Shown one piece after another: positions 10,498 to 22,101 of a stretch of DNA of 64,000 nt. Under the pieces are notes generated by a model. It saw only the letters and a program-made list of their open reading frames with translations. It had not been told where the DNA came from and made no database searches. Origin of the DNA: Sialis fuliginosa. Lineage: Eukaryota; Arthropoda; Insecta; Megaloptera; Sialidae. How positions within the stretch are numbered: the first letter of the stretch is position 1; every line of letters starts with the position of its first letter. The DNA is taken from contig OY540819.1 of assembly GCA_961205875.1 (NCBI GenBank), positions 5,768,501 to 5,832,500 on the forward strand, given 5' to 3'. The position numbers and the translations under genes are program-made.

Positions 10498-13308
10498 TTA
10501 GTTATAGTAACTAGATAAAACTGACCCTAAAATGTCTTTAGATCTTAATTTATAACTTTAAATTACAAAAATAAATATACGGTTATGATCGTCGATATTT
10601 AATTGATCATATAATATTAATCATTACTGTTCTTACATGAAAGTGAAAATCAATAAATAAATAAATAAAAATTGCATTGAATACATCTCTGTCTTTGTTA
10701 AAAGTTTGTAAATTCAAACATATATATGCGAATAATAGTAAAGACATGTAAAATAATGTACATATGTATGCATGAATATATTATGTCTGATAAAAGATTC
10801 CATTTAAATATCAATACAATTCATATAAACTGGAAATATACTCTCTATTCTGTAATACTTTACCCACTATTCTCAATTGAATGGAAACATAAGCTACACG
10901 ATTTCGTTAAATCTAATAATAAATACGTTTGCATTATTTCCAGACATGCTAACGTACGTATTGTACATTCGAATATTGTTTTACTGCTCTATTGATTGAA
11001 CCATATTAGTGTTTACTCGTACAGTGGTAATTATATGTATATGTAGATTGAAAGAAATGTGATATCACGAGGATATTTACTTTCACGTTGTGTCTCATTG
11101 TCAGTCTTAAAGGACTGTCAATAATAAGTATTTTCAATATGATTCTAAGACTGCTATTATATTACGAATAAGTCTTAATCCAGATCAAAACTCAACCAAA
11201 TGCTTTCTGTAGGGTATCAAATATAAGTGACAGTTGTATTTATTAATGATTTAATGTATGCGCGCTAAGTAGAAATCAGCAGTCTAAAGCAATGGTGTTT
11301 GTTGTACACCATAAAAAACGGATTTTCATTTTAATAATAATAATAAATCCAAACTAAATTTCAAACGATACTTGTTGTACATACATAGAAAAAATAAATA
11401 GAATATAAATTTTAAAACAAAAATTGTTGATAATATTTTCATCAACATTTATTTGAAATTATTTTTACTGATCACCGTATAAAAAAAATTACTAGAGTAA
11501 GCTACAGTAAACATTCTTCTCCGTCTTAAAAAATTTATAATACCTTTACAACTTTAAATTTAAAATTTCATGTTTGTTAGATTTACCGTTTTGGCTGTAC
11601 AACGATTACAGATCAACAGGCAGAAGACAGACACACAGACACACAGACGTCATCGTTGAGATAAAAAGTCGTTCGTGATTTAGAGACCTCAAAACATGTA
11701 ATTCCGTTGAAATCTCGAATTGATTTTTTTCTTGATAAAAAAATTTCAGGTATGTATTAAAAAGTTAGAAATATCGTTTAGATATACATAATTCAATTTA
11801 AAAATAAGTACACTCAAAGAAATATAAGAAGATAAATTAATGTCAGAAAAAATAATTCATTTTCAATAAAAAAATATGCCTTCTTATACATTATATTGCG
11901 CGTTCGTGGGTGAATCTTATGGAAATTGAATTAAAATACCACTTTATAAAAATCTCAAGTAGTGGATTTAAGTTTTATATGTACAAAATAAGAAAATACC
12001 GATATTAAAATTACTCGAAGAAATTTAAAACGATTCGGAAATCAGTTCACATCCACGCCTTCGAGCGAATAGGAAATATGGCGATGTTAAAAAGGTCAAA
12101 GGTTAACTCCCCAACAAACTTGAATCATGTGGGTAGCCATTGAATATGTCCCATCTCTCTTTCTTATACATGGGTGTGTTGTATTTAGTGTCTTTGTCAT
12201 AGTCCGTTTTGACAAATAATTTTAATGCCGTTTTCCTGATTTTAGGATTGGTAAATAAATAGATAGTGGTACTTTGAGGTGATGTATTTTAGAGATATTT
12301 ATTTGGCCTAGACAGTTTTGGATTATTTTGAACCGAGATTTTCGTAAATGTTTACAAAACAAATCCGGCTTAAATTGATGTTATATCAATATATATATTA
12401 ATAATGGGTACTACATATGTATTTATAAAATATAGATATGTATAGTAAACAGTTTAATATTTAATAAGTTTTTTTTTACAAGTTATAAAATGTGTTATAT
12501 GTACATAATTAAGACAGTATAAATTAATAATAATTAGAACTTCAAATCCAATTTATTTTTTTTGTGCTCTAGCAATATTAACATTACGCTTCAATTCTGG
12601 TTTCATAGTTTCGTAAAATGTGAAATTTTATTTCGCTGTTATTTTTTGTATTATCTTCATTCAGTTCTTCCGTATCCACCTAATATATTTAAATATATCT
12701 TTTTATATTACAATTTTAAAAACTTGTATCACTTTAAAACTGCTAATCTAACTAACCAAGGGTTTGTTCTCAAAATTTAAAAAATAAATAAAATAATTAC
12801 CTGAAAAATGCATTATATATATTTACTATTATCTATAAACTTGCTGTTGATATATTTGATCATTTTTTCAATATTTATAGAAAAGTGTGGGGTGTTTTAG
12901 GTCAAAAAAAGAAATCTTTTTATAAATAAATCATAAATATCTTGTTTATTTCTTTATTATTGCATAAATAAATTTATTTTTCGGACTATCATAGTCCTTT
13001 ATCAATGCATAAAAAATAGTAGCACTGAAAGCCAAAAAACAAAAATACAGATACCTACAACTTACACTTAAAGTTAAAAACAGAAAATTTTGTTTGAACA
13101 AAGCATTCTTACATTCTTTTAAAAGGTTTTTTTTTGTACAAAAAATATTATTGTAGTAAAAATAAAATAAAATTACATTCTAACACAATTATTTTGGACA
13201 TATACAAATATATATAAATAATGCAAAAGCATTATTATATTTAACAAGAAAAATTTACATTTTTATTTTTTTAATCTACATACCTACATATTGTATAAGT
13301 ACATTATA
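10498..13308. other. AT-rich non-coding stretch
   Basis: No gene was recognised. Short frames such as 10726-10995 and 12562-12780 are low-complexity products of AT-rich DNA. A GACACACAGACACACAGACG tail near 11626-11650 resembles the end of a diverged interspersed repeat. Confidence 0.5.
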
Positions 13309-13613
13309 CTGGATGACCCACTTCACCCATTTTAACTTTTTTGGCGAGGTTCAATCGAAAAACATTTCAGATAAATGTTACCCGGTTTGGAAGGTTTTTT
13401 TTCCAGTAGGTATGTACTATATGAAAAAATACATAAGTTTTGCTTGAAATATTTTTTCCTAAAAATGCAACCTGGTACAGTAAATTCAGTTTTCGAAAAA
13501 CCACAACAGCCTAACCTCGCGACACACTAATTTTGTGAATTAATAAAACTGAATATCACCGACTTAAATAATAAAAATTAATTAAATAATAAAAAGTAAA
13601 ATGGGTCACCATG
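13309..13613. mobile_element. TA-flanked Tc1/mariner-type MITE
   Basis: TA (13307-13308) precedes CTGGATGACCCACTTCACCC. The right end reads AAAATGGGTCACCATG followed by TA (13614-13615). The ends are imperfectly inverted, sharing GRTGACCC and ATTTTA, with an extra block on the left. There is no coding capacity. TA duplication and end sequence suggest a mariner-type non-autonomous element. Confidence 0.55.
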
Positions 13614-13615
13614 TA

Positions 13616-15745
13616 TATTATATTATTGGAAAATTGTACAAACACTTTATTGTATATTGTATAGACACTTCATAGAAAACGCATTGTCAATATTTGATTT
13701 CTATGATACATGCATTTTATTCACACGTCGCTCGCCGGGCGGCTGTCCAGACAGTTATAGAGGCTCTTTCACACGTATAAAATATATTGTGTAATAACAT
13801 ATTAATCGTGTTTTTGATCAGGTCAATCAAAAATTAATTTCAATTTCGATAGCAGTGAACTGTTTTTAAATAATAATAAATATTTATATTTAAATAATTA
13901 TTAGAGTAACCTCGAACCAGCATAAAAAATTGTTTCATTATTTATGTATTAATTACAAGTATAGCAAGTACAAATGCAAAGTTTAGTTTTTACACAAATA
14001 AAACCCATAGACTACGTAATATAATTTGGTATCCTGCATTTTTGTTGCTAGCAAATTCTTTATAATACCGGACATTACTAGGTTCCCTGCAATCTTGAAG
14101 TTAGTGTCGATAAAAATTAATATGTTTCAAAAATAGCTCATGTTGAATATCCTTTACACTTGAAAAGGCAAAATCACAAAATTAAATTAAATTTATTTAT
14201 AAGGCAGTTTGCTTGAGTCGCACGTATTGTGAATTAAATGGAAATTTTTACAATACATCCTTGAAATCTATTGTATATATACATAACATACATAATATAT
14301 ACATAAATTGTAGATATGTACATCTAATATTCTAAAACGATGCGTGAGGTTTCGGTAATTTTACCTTAATAATGTCTTTGTAGCGTTCGTCGATTCGCTT
14401 TGAGTCAAAGCACGGAATTTTTTATTAAATTAAAACTTCCTTATTGGAATGATGCTTACTTTGTATGCCGAACTTTGTTTTTAATAAAAGTATACCACTT
14501 AATCTAAAGTTATACTTGAAATTGAATTTACAGTGAACACGTGTTTCGACTTTAACTTCAAGTATTCATCTGGAGTCGATTTAAATGTGTATTTTATAGC
14601 TGAAGTTAGGTGATACATTATTAATCCATATACTGACTTCGTCTAGTGGCGCGTTATACAGTAGGCACTTAAGACAGTAGCCTATAAAGAACCTCGAGGT
14701 GAAGGGGGTCCAGAGTCAGTCAAAATAGAAAAAAAACCTTTTTTAGTTTTTGAAATTATTTTGATGATGATGACTTTTTTGCTTTTCTGAATGAAAAAGT
14801 CTTCACACATTATATGGTGACAATTTTCATAAATTTTAAAAAAATATTTTGAAAATTTCAATAAAATTTATAAAAAATAGATAGGGGGGGGGGGGGGCAA
14901 CTTTCGCCTAAAGCACCCGACTATCATAACACATCACTAACTCTGTCGATATTTGACGAGATATTTAGAAAAGAAATGTTATACAAAAATTATCGCACGT
15001 AAGAAAAATTCGTTCAAACTCGTGTGTTATGAAATAATGTCAGTGACATCTGTTACCGCGGTTAAGAGAGAGTTTGCTAACGGAAGGGATGAAAACAACG
15101 GCTTGTGTTTTAAATATTTAGACAAAAAACTAGCCATATCGAAATTGAGTTATTCTAAATGAAAATGTATCTCAATTTCTTATATTTTGATTATCAAAGT
15201 TTCACACCTGTTGTCATTTTGACTTCACAAATTCAATTCGGAAATTATATTTCTGAAGTTTCCTATTAAACTCTTTTCAAAACAAAATGTTGATTGACAT
15301 AAATATCTAACCAATATTTTTCCTTTGTTATATTCTTAGAAACCTTTTCAGCAAAACCACGTATTATTAAGAACATATCCTTTCAAAAGTAAAAAAACGC
15401 GTGAGCGTTTGTCCGTTTGTGAAAATATCACGCGAAGAAAATATCGCCAGAAATCGTTGAAAGATTATGTGGGGTCTGAGGTCTGATATCTTAATACACA
15501 TATCAACAAAATCCCTTTTTAAGTGAGGTCTCCTACGGTGAGATTTTCTTTTATGAATTTAGTAAATTTCTATTTTTGTATTCGTATTGAACACGAGAGA
15601 AGTTCAACTAAAATGTATTCGCAAAAAACAGAAATGATTACAAAAAATCCGTTTTTATAGGCAACTCTCTTATTGAAAATACAAAAACTAATTACGAGAA
15701 TGATGTTGGGGGGGATGGAGATACTAGGTAACCGGTACATATTTC
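13616..15745. other. AT-rich non-coding stretch with a G14 run
   Basis: No gene was recognised. A run of fourteen G residues (14884-14897) is a likely polymorphic site. The frame at 14953-15162 lacks any recognisable domain. CTAGTGGCGCG near 14643 resembles a hAT end but has no partner. Confidence 0.5.
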
Positions 15746-15749
15746 TTAA

Positions 15750-16662
15750 GAGGTTAGGCCACTCTAGGATTTAAAAAAAATCGATTATTTTTTATTGTTT
15801 TAAATGGTTTCTTAGAACCTCAAAAATGATATCCGAAAAGATTATGGCCGGAAAATATCTCTAAGTACTTGTTTTTCAAAGTATAGTACAAGACCGCCAG
15901 GTTTGTTTTTTATCGATAATTATGCTAACTTTTTTGTTTGTTTGTGAGTGTTATTGATTCGTTTTTATAATGAGTGACAAAGTGTATTGTGGTCAAAAAG
16001 GTACAAAAGAGACACATACATACAGCAAGAGACCGAAAATATCTGGAAGAAGACCGCTGGCATCGCGGATTGAAGGTATTGCAAAAGTATTCATGATTTT
16101 CTACTACTCAAAACTTCAAACGCGTGTATCTCAAAACTGCATTTTTAAAGTTAGCCGGAAACATAACTCAGACAATTTTCAACCGATTTACTTGAAATAT
16201 TGAATATATCTTAAAAAATACATTGTCTATGAAAGTACGTAAGATTTTTTTTATATTGCATAGTTAATTTGTTATTAACAATTATCTGATGATTTTTTAG
16301 GCAAATTTTTCACTTTCCACTTTGGAAGTGCGCCATTTGGCCAAAAATTAATATATCGAAAAAAACCTACGTACTTCTATAGCAGTTATTATATAAAATC
16401 AAAAAAAAAAATTGGCTTATTATAATTCAAAAATTACAGGAGCTGTTTGTTCGGCCATAGACCCTGAAAAAACGGAGACGTCATCGGAAAAAACGCTGCA
16501 CATCCGCCATTTTGAAATTAATCGCTTCAAAAAATTTTTTGTATACAGTTATTGATATGTGTAATAAATACTCTTTATTGGAATCTCGATTTATTTTGTA
16601 GTATTTCTGGAAAAAAATCCTAAAAAAGCCTATTTTTTCGGCCTCTAGAGTGGCCTAACCCC
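15750..16662. mobile_element. TTAA-flanked DNA transposon derivative, 913 bp
   Basis: TTAA lies on both sides (15746-15749 and 16663-16666). The termini are inverted: GAGGTTAGGCCACTCTAG on the left and GGGGTTAGGCCACTCTAG on the right, one mismatch in 18. TTAA duplications belong to piggyBac and Kolobok. The GRGG start is unlike the CCC start usual for piggyBac, so Kolobok or an unclassified TTAA family is more likely. A short ORF inside (15970-16203) suggests an internally deleted copy of an autonomous element. Confidence 0.75.
15970..16203 (+). pseudogene. 77-codon ORF, possible 5' remnant of a transposase gene
   Basis: This ORF lies entirely inside the TTAA-flanked element. Its first 40 or so codons are GC-richer and encode a polar, basic segment containing KRPKISGRRPLASR. 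The rest is AT-driven and runs to a stop without a recognisable domain. That break fits the start of a transposase gene joined to 3' non-coding sequence by internal deletion. The ATG is the first in the frame and has A at -3. No family was recognised, and it could be a chance frame. Confidence 0.3.
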
Positions 16663-16666
16663 TTAA

Positions 16667-18999
16667 ATATCGCTAATATTATATTATTGTAACTTATATT
16701 ATCTGCAATAATTATTTCTTTCTTCTTTTATCCAAATTAATTTGTTAAAAAAGTATAAAAAGTTTGATGATTTTATTTTATAGTTTTTTATTTATTTATT
16801 TTCTAAAAAGAAGTTAGAAGAATTTGTCATTTTTATGGTTTTTCACGTATTAAAGTTCATACCTATCCATTATTATAAAATTAAAGAAGTTTTTCGATAC
16901 TAACTAAAACTGGGGTAAAAAGTAAGACGGATTGCGTAAGATGTTTAACTTCGTAAAATAAATGTAATTGATTAAAGTGATGCAAAGTATCAGGTGGATC
17001 AGAAGTCATACTCTTTGTGTGCTGTGAAAATAGCAAAGCTGATATTTTAGCTGATATTATATCTATGGCTATTAACATAAGGGTAAAACGGTGTATTAAA
17101 TTTTTGTTATCAATTTAATGTTATTCTTTAATAGTAAGTTTGTTAAAGAAATATCTGATCAAAATCATTTGATTTTTCAATTAAAATTTTAACGTTAACT
17201 TATCATTTAAACATCTTTCTCTATTCTATAATATTATATTTTTGCATACAAAACTAATCTTATATTAGAGTTTACATTTACAAAAAAGCGGCACTATTTG
17301 AAGATGATAAGATTGTTTTTTTTCATGAACATAATTTTTTAATAAATATAAAGACAAATTGAATAAAATAAGTTGTTTTGCAATTTGAACAAATCAAATG
17401 TATAGTATCAATTTAGAGTCACGCTGTACACATTAAAAAAAAAAAACAATTAAAATGCATATCACTTTTATAAACAAATCTGTAGAAACCTCGTACCGTT
17501 TTACAACTTTTCTGAAGGTTTCGTAGAAAAATCGACGTTGAATAACAATACATGTAATGATTTATACGGCCTAATCAGGAAATCCCTAACTAATTTTATT
17601 TTGAATCCGATAAAAACTTTAGAAAAACACACAAACTAGAATATCGATTGAATTTTAATTCAAACGACAAAGAAATAACGGCCGTGAATTTTATCTTTGT
17701 TGTGTGTTTTTTTGTGTATCATACTGTCGAAGTTATTTGCAATTTTCTGTTTGAAATTGTATTTCAATTGTTTACAAAGAGGCTTGAAAAATTTTGATAC
17801 AATGACTTCGTTCCGGTCGTTTTCTTTACAAAAATATTTATTATTCTTGCCTCGCCTAGAAAAATCGATTTATTTACATTTTTTTTAAATAAGCGCAGTT
17901 CATTTAAAAATAATAGCACGGTAATATAAACAAAAACTATCGAAGTACCAGCGCATAAGGCGACCTATGTATTAGACGAGGGTCACATTTTGATGCATTG
18001 TAAATAATAAAATTTTTAATTGAACATTTTCAATGATTTCAAAAACCACTAGTCTGATCTTCACGAAATTTTTAATTTTGATTTCCTACGTTATCTTAAC
18101 AGAGGGTTGGTCAATCGAAAAAAAATGTTGGGCGTCTGAGAAAAAACACTCCCTCCCAACCTAAAATTGTAAACGGAGTAAAAAAAAATCTGAAGCCAGA
18201 TTTCTATACAGATGGGCATCGACTTTCGTAACTAATTGGTTCCAGAAATGTGTACGAGAGTTGAAATGTACGACAGTAAATCAATATAAAAACATGATAT
18301 ATACTATATGGTGTTTGCCCTTTGAACATGCGATGCACACTTTCCATTTTAATTACATTCGTTCATTATCAAAAATTTGTCAAGATGCATGAAGGCTACG
18401 TTCATATTTTTAATTGGCAAAAGGGGAAGTTTTTGCGATATATACAATAATAGTGAGAAATACATATGCACGACATAGCAAATTGTGCGAAAGCAGAATC
18501 TTGATGCCAACACGAGAGATTTATCGAATTTGTCTTACTTAACTTAGAGACCTGGATAAGATACCAAGATATACATAAAAAATCGTAAACAATCTGTTTA
18601 AAGAAACCGATAATTCTTGCAGAACAAAAATTAAAGTTTCTATTGATAAATTTAAAAAAGAGAATACACACGAGATTAGCTACAGCTTTAATAAGACAAG
18701 ACAACTTAAGTTTTGACGAGATATTTGTTGGTGTAAAATCCGATACATTATTTACATAACCATAGTCTTGTCCTGTGTGGCACTGAGGGTAAATGAAAAA
18801 CAAAAAACTTGACGTTTACATAAGTAGGTAATCTATATTTTTTTGTTTTTACATAATGTTTAAAAAAATATAATACAAATTTTTCAACCTTCAATCTGTC
18901 AGTAAAAACAATCGTTATCCATCAGACAGTTTAATAACAGCGCAAATTCTTCTTTTCAATGCCCTTGACCCATTTTGCCTGTAGACAGTTTGAAACCTT
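16667..18999. other. AT-rich non-coding stretch; possible decayed coding block
   Basis: A minus-strand frame of 133 codons (18402-18803) is the longest open frame of the window. The opposite strand in register has only three stops across the same span and reads as polar, Lys/Arg-rich sequence. That pattern is compatible with an old coding block on the plus strand, but no family was recognised. Confidence 0.25.
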
Positions 19000-19141
19000 T
19001 TGTTTACACACTGCACACATACTAACTGTAACAGAACTTCTAAGGCTAAATATTTTTGGCTACCCTCAAAATACTACAACTCTTATCTATTGGATATTTT
19101 TAACGAAATACTCACGCAAAAACAAGCGGTGGTCGTAACAC

Positions 19142-19157
19142 TGCACGATATCGTGCA
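19142..19157. repeat. 16-bp perfect palindrome
   Basis: TGCACGATATCGTGCA is a perfect palindrome with no loop, so a dimeric DNA-binding protein could bind it. It lies at the end of a 60-codon plus-strand frame (19000-19182) that has balanced codons but no recognised homology. Confidence 0.6.
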
Positions 19158-19477
19158 ACAAGTTCAGAAATATAACCAGTGAAAACAGTGCTGTTCTACA
19201 CGGACAGTTTTATATCTAAAAATAACTCAACTCTATTGATTTGGAATTACAGTAAACATTTTTATATGGTAAAGTAATTTTTGGGTATTAAAAAATTGTC
19301 TACATGATGTAGAGAACATGAATATGTTGCGTTGTTTATCACACAATAATTTAATAAATGTAAGTTTATTTTCTCGCGAATTCTTTTATTTTCACCCGTG
19401 TTAATGTCTCCGTTGGTATAAAGCAGTAAAGAAACCAAAAATACACATAAATGTATTAACCTAAATATAAAAAAAAA

Positions 19478-19722
19478 CTCGACCGTATGAAACACCACTA
19501 TCGCAAAACACTAAATTAATAGAGTAGAGGTGAATTTTCTATAAACTGACTAATGAACAAAATATATCAATACCTACTAAATTAACTACTTACAAGAAAC
19601 TCGTTCGTGTGAAACACCCCCATCGCAATACCTTGAAAAATTAACAAACTAAATACGTTAATCCATTTAATTAATTAATTATCGGTAATCCGGCCGTTTG
19701 AAACGTCCCAGTCCCAACACAG
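19478..19722 (+). repeat. Three spaced copies of a CCGTNTGAAACAC-type motif
   Basis: Related segments start near 19478 (ACCGTATGAAACACCACTATC), 19600 (TTCGTGTGAAACACCCCCATC) and 19688 (GCCGTTTGAAACGTCCCAGTC). Each is followed by CGCAA or CCAAC. Spacings are about 122 and 88 bp. The intervening DNA is unrelated AT-rich sequence, so this is a reiterated motif rather than a simple tandem repeat. Confidence 0.55.
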
Positions 19723-19960
19723 TTGCATTATTGATTGTTGCACAAACGGATATGCGGTGACGTCACAGGTCCAAGGTTACAGATCCGGTTGCGGGGAGGG
19801 ATCAACCCGGAGCTATACAAGGCTAACAGCAGCGACAACAGTAGCAGTAGATCCTGGTCAATGAATCATAACATAACTAACAGCAGTCAGATAGCTGCGC
19901 TGTCGTATACCTGTCGCATGCGTTTTACTTATTTATTGGTTTGTTATGGGTGAATGAGGG
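19723..19960 (+). promoter_or_regulatory. Candidate promoter or 5' exon with a CRE
   Basis: This stretch is clearly GC-richer than its flanks. It holds a perfect CRE palindrome, TGACGTCA (19758-19765), and AGCAGCGACAACAGTAGCAG-type triplet repeats of the kind common in insect 5' leaders. A 72-codon plus-strand frame with a TTG start (19735-19953) crosses it and is Ser/Asn-rich in the middle. There is no clear TATA box. It may be a first exon or a composition island. Confidence 0.25.
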
Positions 19961-20123
19961 AAGATTAATTTGGTGGATGTAGGTGATCATTTTGAAATTC
20001 AAAACTAGACTACGATCTTGGTATAACACAAACTGGGAAGAATATAAATATAAATATTCTCGTAAAAATAGGGTCATATTCTACTAATTGATATCTACAT
20101 TTTAACATTCCTAGATATGAAGG

Positions 20124-20632
20124 CACCAGTTATGGCCGCTATAAGAGCAAGTTTTCGTTTTTTTTTTGATTAATGGGCTTGTTTTTTGTAATTCTCATGA
20201 ACTCATGTTACTAATAAAATAACTAACTCTTTATTTAATCAATTTAAAAAGTCCGCAAATATATAGTTTGTTTTTTAAATTATATTTTGTTCATGTTTTT
20301 TCTCTAGTAATGGCAAATGAAAAACCAGTATGAGCTCGCAGTGATGGACACTTGCTAATGATTACAAAATGATAAGTACTACGACACAAAATATATAAAA
20401 GAAAGAATTGTCAAATTTGAAACAATGTAAAGCAGTTGCTATTATAATACAATAATTAGTTCAAATGTCCACCTTTTTGACACCTATTGGCCGATTGTCA
20501 TCAAGTAACGCTGGAAGACAATTAAATATATATAGATTAATATTTAGTAATGTTAGTAGTCAAATATCAACACATATTTCTAATTCAGTACATTTAATTA
20601 AAAATTTGCCATTACTGGGGTCCACTACCTTA
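20124..20632 (-). mobile_element. CACCAGT-family MITE, copy 1
   Basis: One end reads CACCAGTTATGGCCGC, and the body matches the copies at 35157 and 63400 in inverted orientation. The most conserved core surrounds GAAAAACCAGTATGAGCTCGCAGTGATGGACAC in this copy's diverged form. The far end near 20611-20632 is degraded. No ORF is present. Confidence 0.65.
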
Positions 20633-20942
20633 TAATTTATATATAAAATAATGATATAGCGTAAGGTAAGTTAACCTTTACTTGAAAAACAAAATCAGGG
20701 AAAAATAACTATTTAAAAAAAAAATTCTAAAGATTACTTACGAATATCTAATCATGTACTTAAGTATCTTTTAGTATAGGAATATTATCGTCGAATGTGA
20801 AAATATATCAATAAGTTCTCCATAATTATATGATACGCCTATGAACAAAATAAATATTATTTTGTAAATAATGCATTTTTGTACACAAACAAACCACATA
20901 GTAAACACTCAATAGAGATGCGGTCACGAAGCAATAAGCGAC

Positions 20943-20968
20943 CCTTTGCTAGAAGTATTTAGCAAAGG
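20943..20968. repeat. 9-bp stem hairpin
   Basis: CCTTTGCTA (20943-20951) and TAGCAAAGG (20960-20968) are perfect inverted repeats around an 8-base loop. They lie just upstream of the CpG-rich block. Confidence 0.5.
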
Positions 20969-21299
20969 TTTTATGACATGCACATGTTATCTACGGTCAG
21001 GGCACGAACACTTACAACGTCTGCAGTAACACACACCTACCCCCGCTGCACACCGCACCCTTAAAAAATATTCAAGTGTTGAAGATTCTAAGAACGAGAC
21101 GTTACGTCACAGGCACGAGCCTGCCATTCTACCGCCCGCACTGCGCGCGCCCCTGAGTTGCCCAGCGAAAGTAGTATAAAACTGGACGTATTTTGAAAAC
21201 AAATCAGAACTCCTTCGGGAGGTCTCAACTGACGATCTAGGAGTCTCCTTCGGGAATACTCAACTTTTGATATATATCTGTGCTCAGATAAATCTGTAT

Positions 21300-21620
21300 C
21301 GACATCTCTGGTAACCGCTGCGGCCCGCTGTGAAACAGAGATTAGATACAGAAAGAACCAATCTGCGATCGACATCTCTGGTAACCGCTGCGGCCCGCTG
21401 TGAAACAAAGACTAGATCCAGAAGCGATATTTAGTTCTGACCCGCTCAGAACGAACCAATCTGCGATCGACATCTCTGGTAACCGCTGCGGCCCGCTGTG
21501 AAACAGAGACTAGATCCAGAATCGATATTTAGTTCTGACCCGCTCAGAACGCACAAACCTGCGATCGACGTCTCTGGTAACCGCTGCGGCCCGCTGTGAA
21601 ACAGAGACTAGATACAGACT
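21300..21620 (+). repeat. Four tandem repeats, units of 70-98 bp
   Basis: Units start CGACATCTCTGGTAACCGCT at 21300, 21370, 21468 and 21566 (the last with ACGTC). The spacings are 70, 98 and 98 bp, and the short first unit lacks 28 bp of spacer. Each unit contains the inverted pair TCTCTG...CAGAGA around GCTGCGGCCCGCTGTGAAA. The high identity suggests recent expansion compared with the surrounding decayed elements. Confidence 0.85.
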
Positions 21621-21660
21621 GTCATATCCACAACACTTCCTAGTGGGTTTCCGACACTAG

Positions 21661-21984
21661 GCTACGCCGCCGACGGAAGTCACCATCAGGTCAGCTCTTG
21701 CCGTCTCCAACGACGTCGACGCCCGCACCGCCGCCCTCGGACGCTATCTCCAGGTCCGCCCTCAGACATCGCCTCCAGGCGCGCTCACGGACGCTCAACA
21801 CGTCGACGCCCCCGCCGTCGCTCACGACGCCCAGGCTTTCGTGGTCACCTCCCGCGTGACCCCTCTACACGACGCCCAGCCGTCGCCATCTCAACCGCAT
21901 CTTGGACGCCGACGCCGTCCAACACGTCAGTCTACAGCCCTCCAAACTCAAGAGGCAGACAACCCCTTAACTACGAGATATTAA
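21661..21984 (+). other. 107-codon open frame without ATG, C-ending codons
   Basis: Between TAG (21658-21660) and TAA (21982-21984) the frame is open for 107 codons. The third position is dominated by C (runs such as GACGTCGACGCCCGCACCGC). The product would be rich in Ala, Asp, Pro, Gln and Arg. There is no in-frame ATG, so if translated it must be an exon or part of a longer retroelement product. GC-rich DNA has few stops by chance, so this may be incidental. Confidence 0.2.
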
Positions 21985-22061
21985 TAAACGATATCCATTT
22001 GTATAAATTGTATTATACATTAATATTATTGTTTTAAATAAAATAAACAATAAAACACATA

Positions 22062-22101
22062 TCTCTGTCTCTCTCTCTCTCACTCACACACACACACACA
22101 C
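22062..22101. repeat. CT/CA compound microsatellite
   Basis: A (CT)n tract runs directly into a (CA)n tract just after the CpG-rich block. Confidence 0.9.

Larger units (their letters stand above)
21076..22055 (+). mobile_element. CpG-rich block, possible solo LTR
   Basis: A sharp compositional island starts with TGTTGAAGATTC (21076). In order it holds a CRE-like TTACGTCA (21102), a TATAAAA box (21175-21181), a duplicated CTCCTTCGGGA motif (21210, 21245), four tandem repeats, a 107-codon open frame and the poly(A) signal AATAAA (21983-21988). A TG start with TATA and poly(A) signals in one ~1-kb unit resembles an LTR (BEL/Pao or gypsy). I found no second LTR, primer-binding site or convincing target duplication. 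A host CpG island is the alternative. Confidence 0.35.

Noticed and set aside
18402..18803. 133-codon minus-strand frame as a gene
   Set aside because: No recognisable domain; the opposite strand looks equally or more coding-like but contains stops, so neither can be called.
21088..21408. 106-codon minus-strand frame as a gene
   Set aside because: It is the translation of the tandem repeats and promoter-like part of the CpG-rich block.
21300..21620. CRISPR array
   Set aside because: Repeats are long, spacers are themselves repeated, and the DNA is eukaryotic; this is a tandem repeat.
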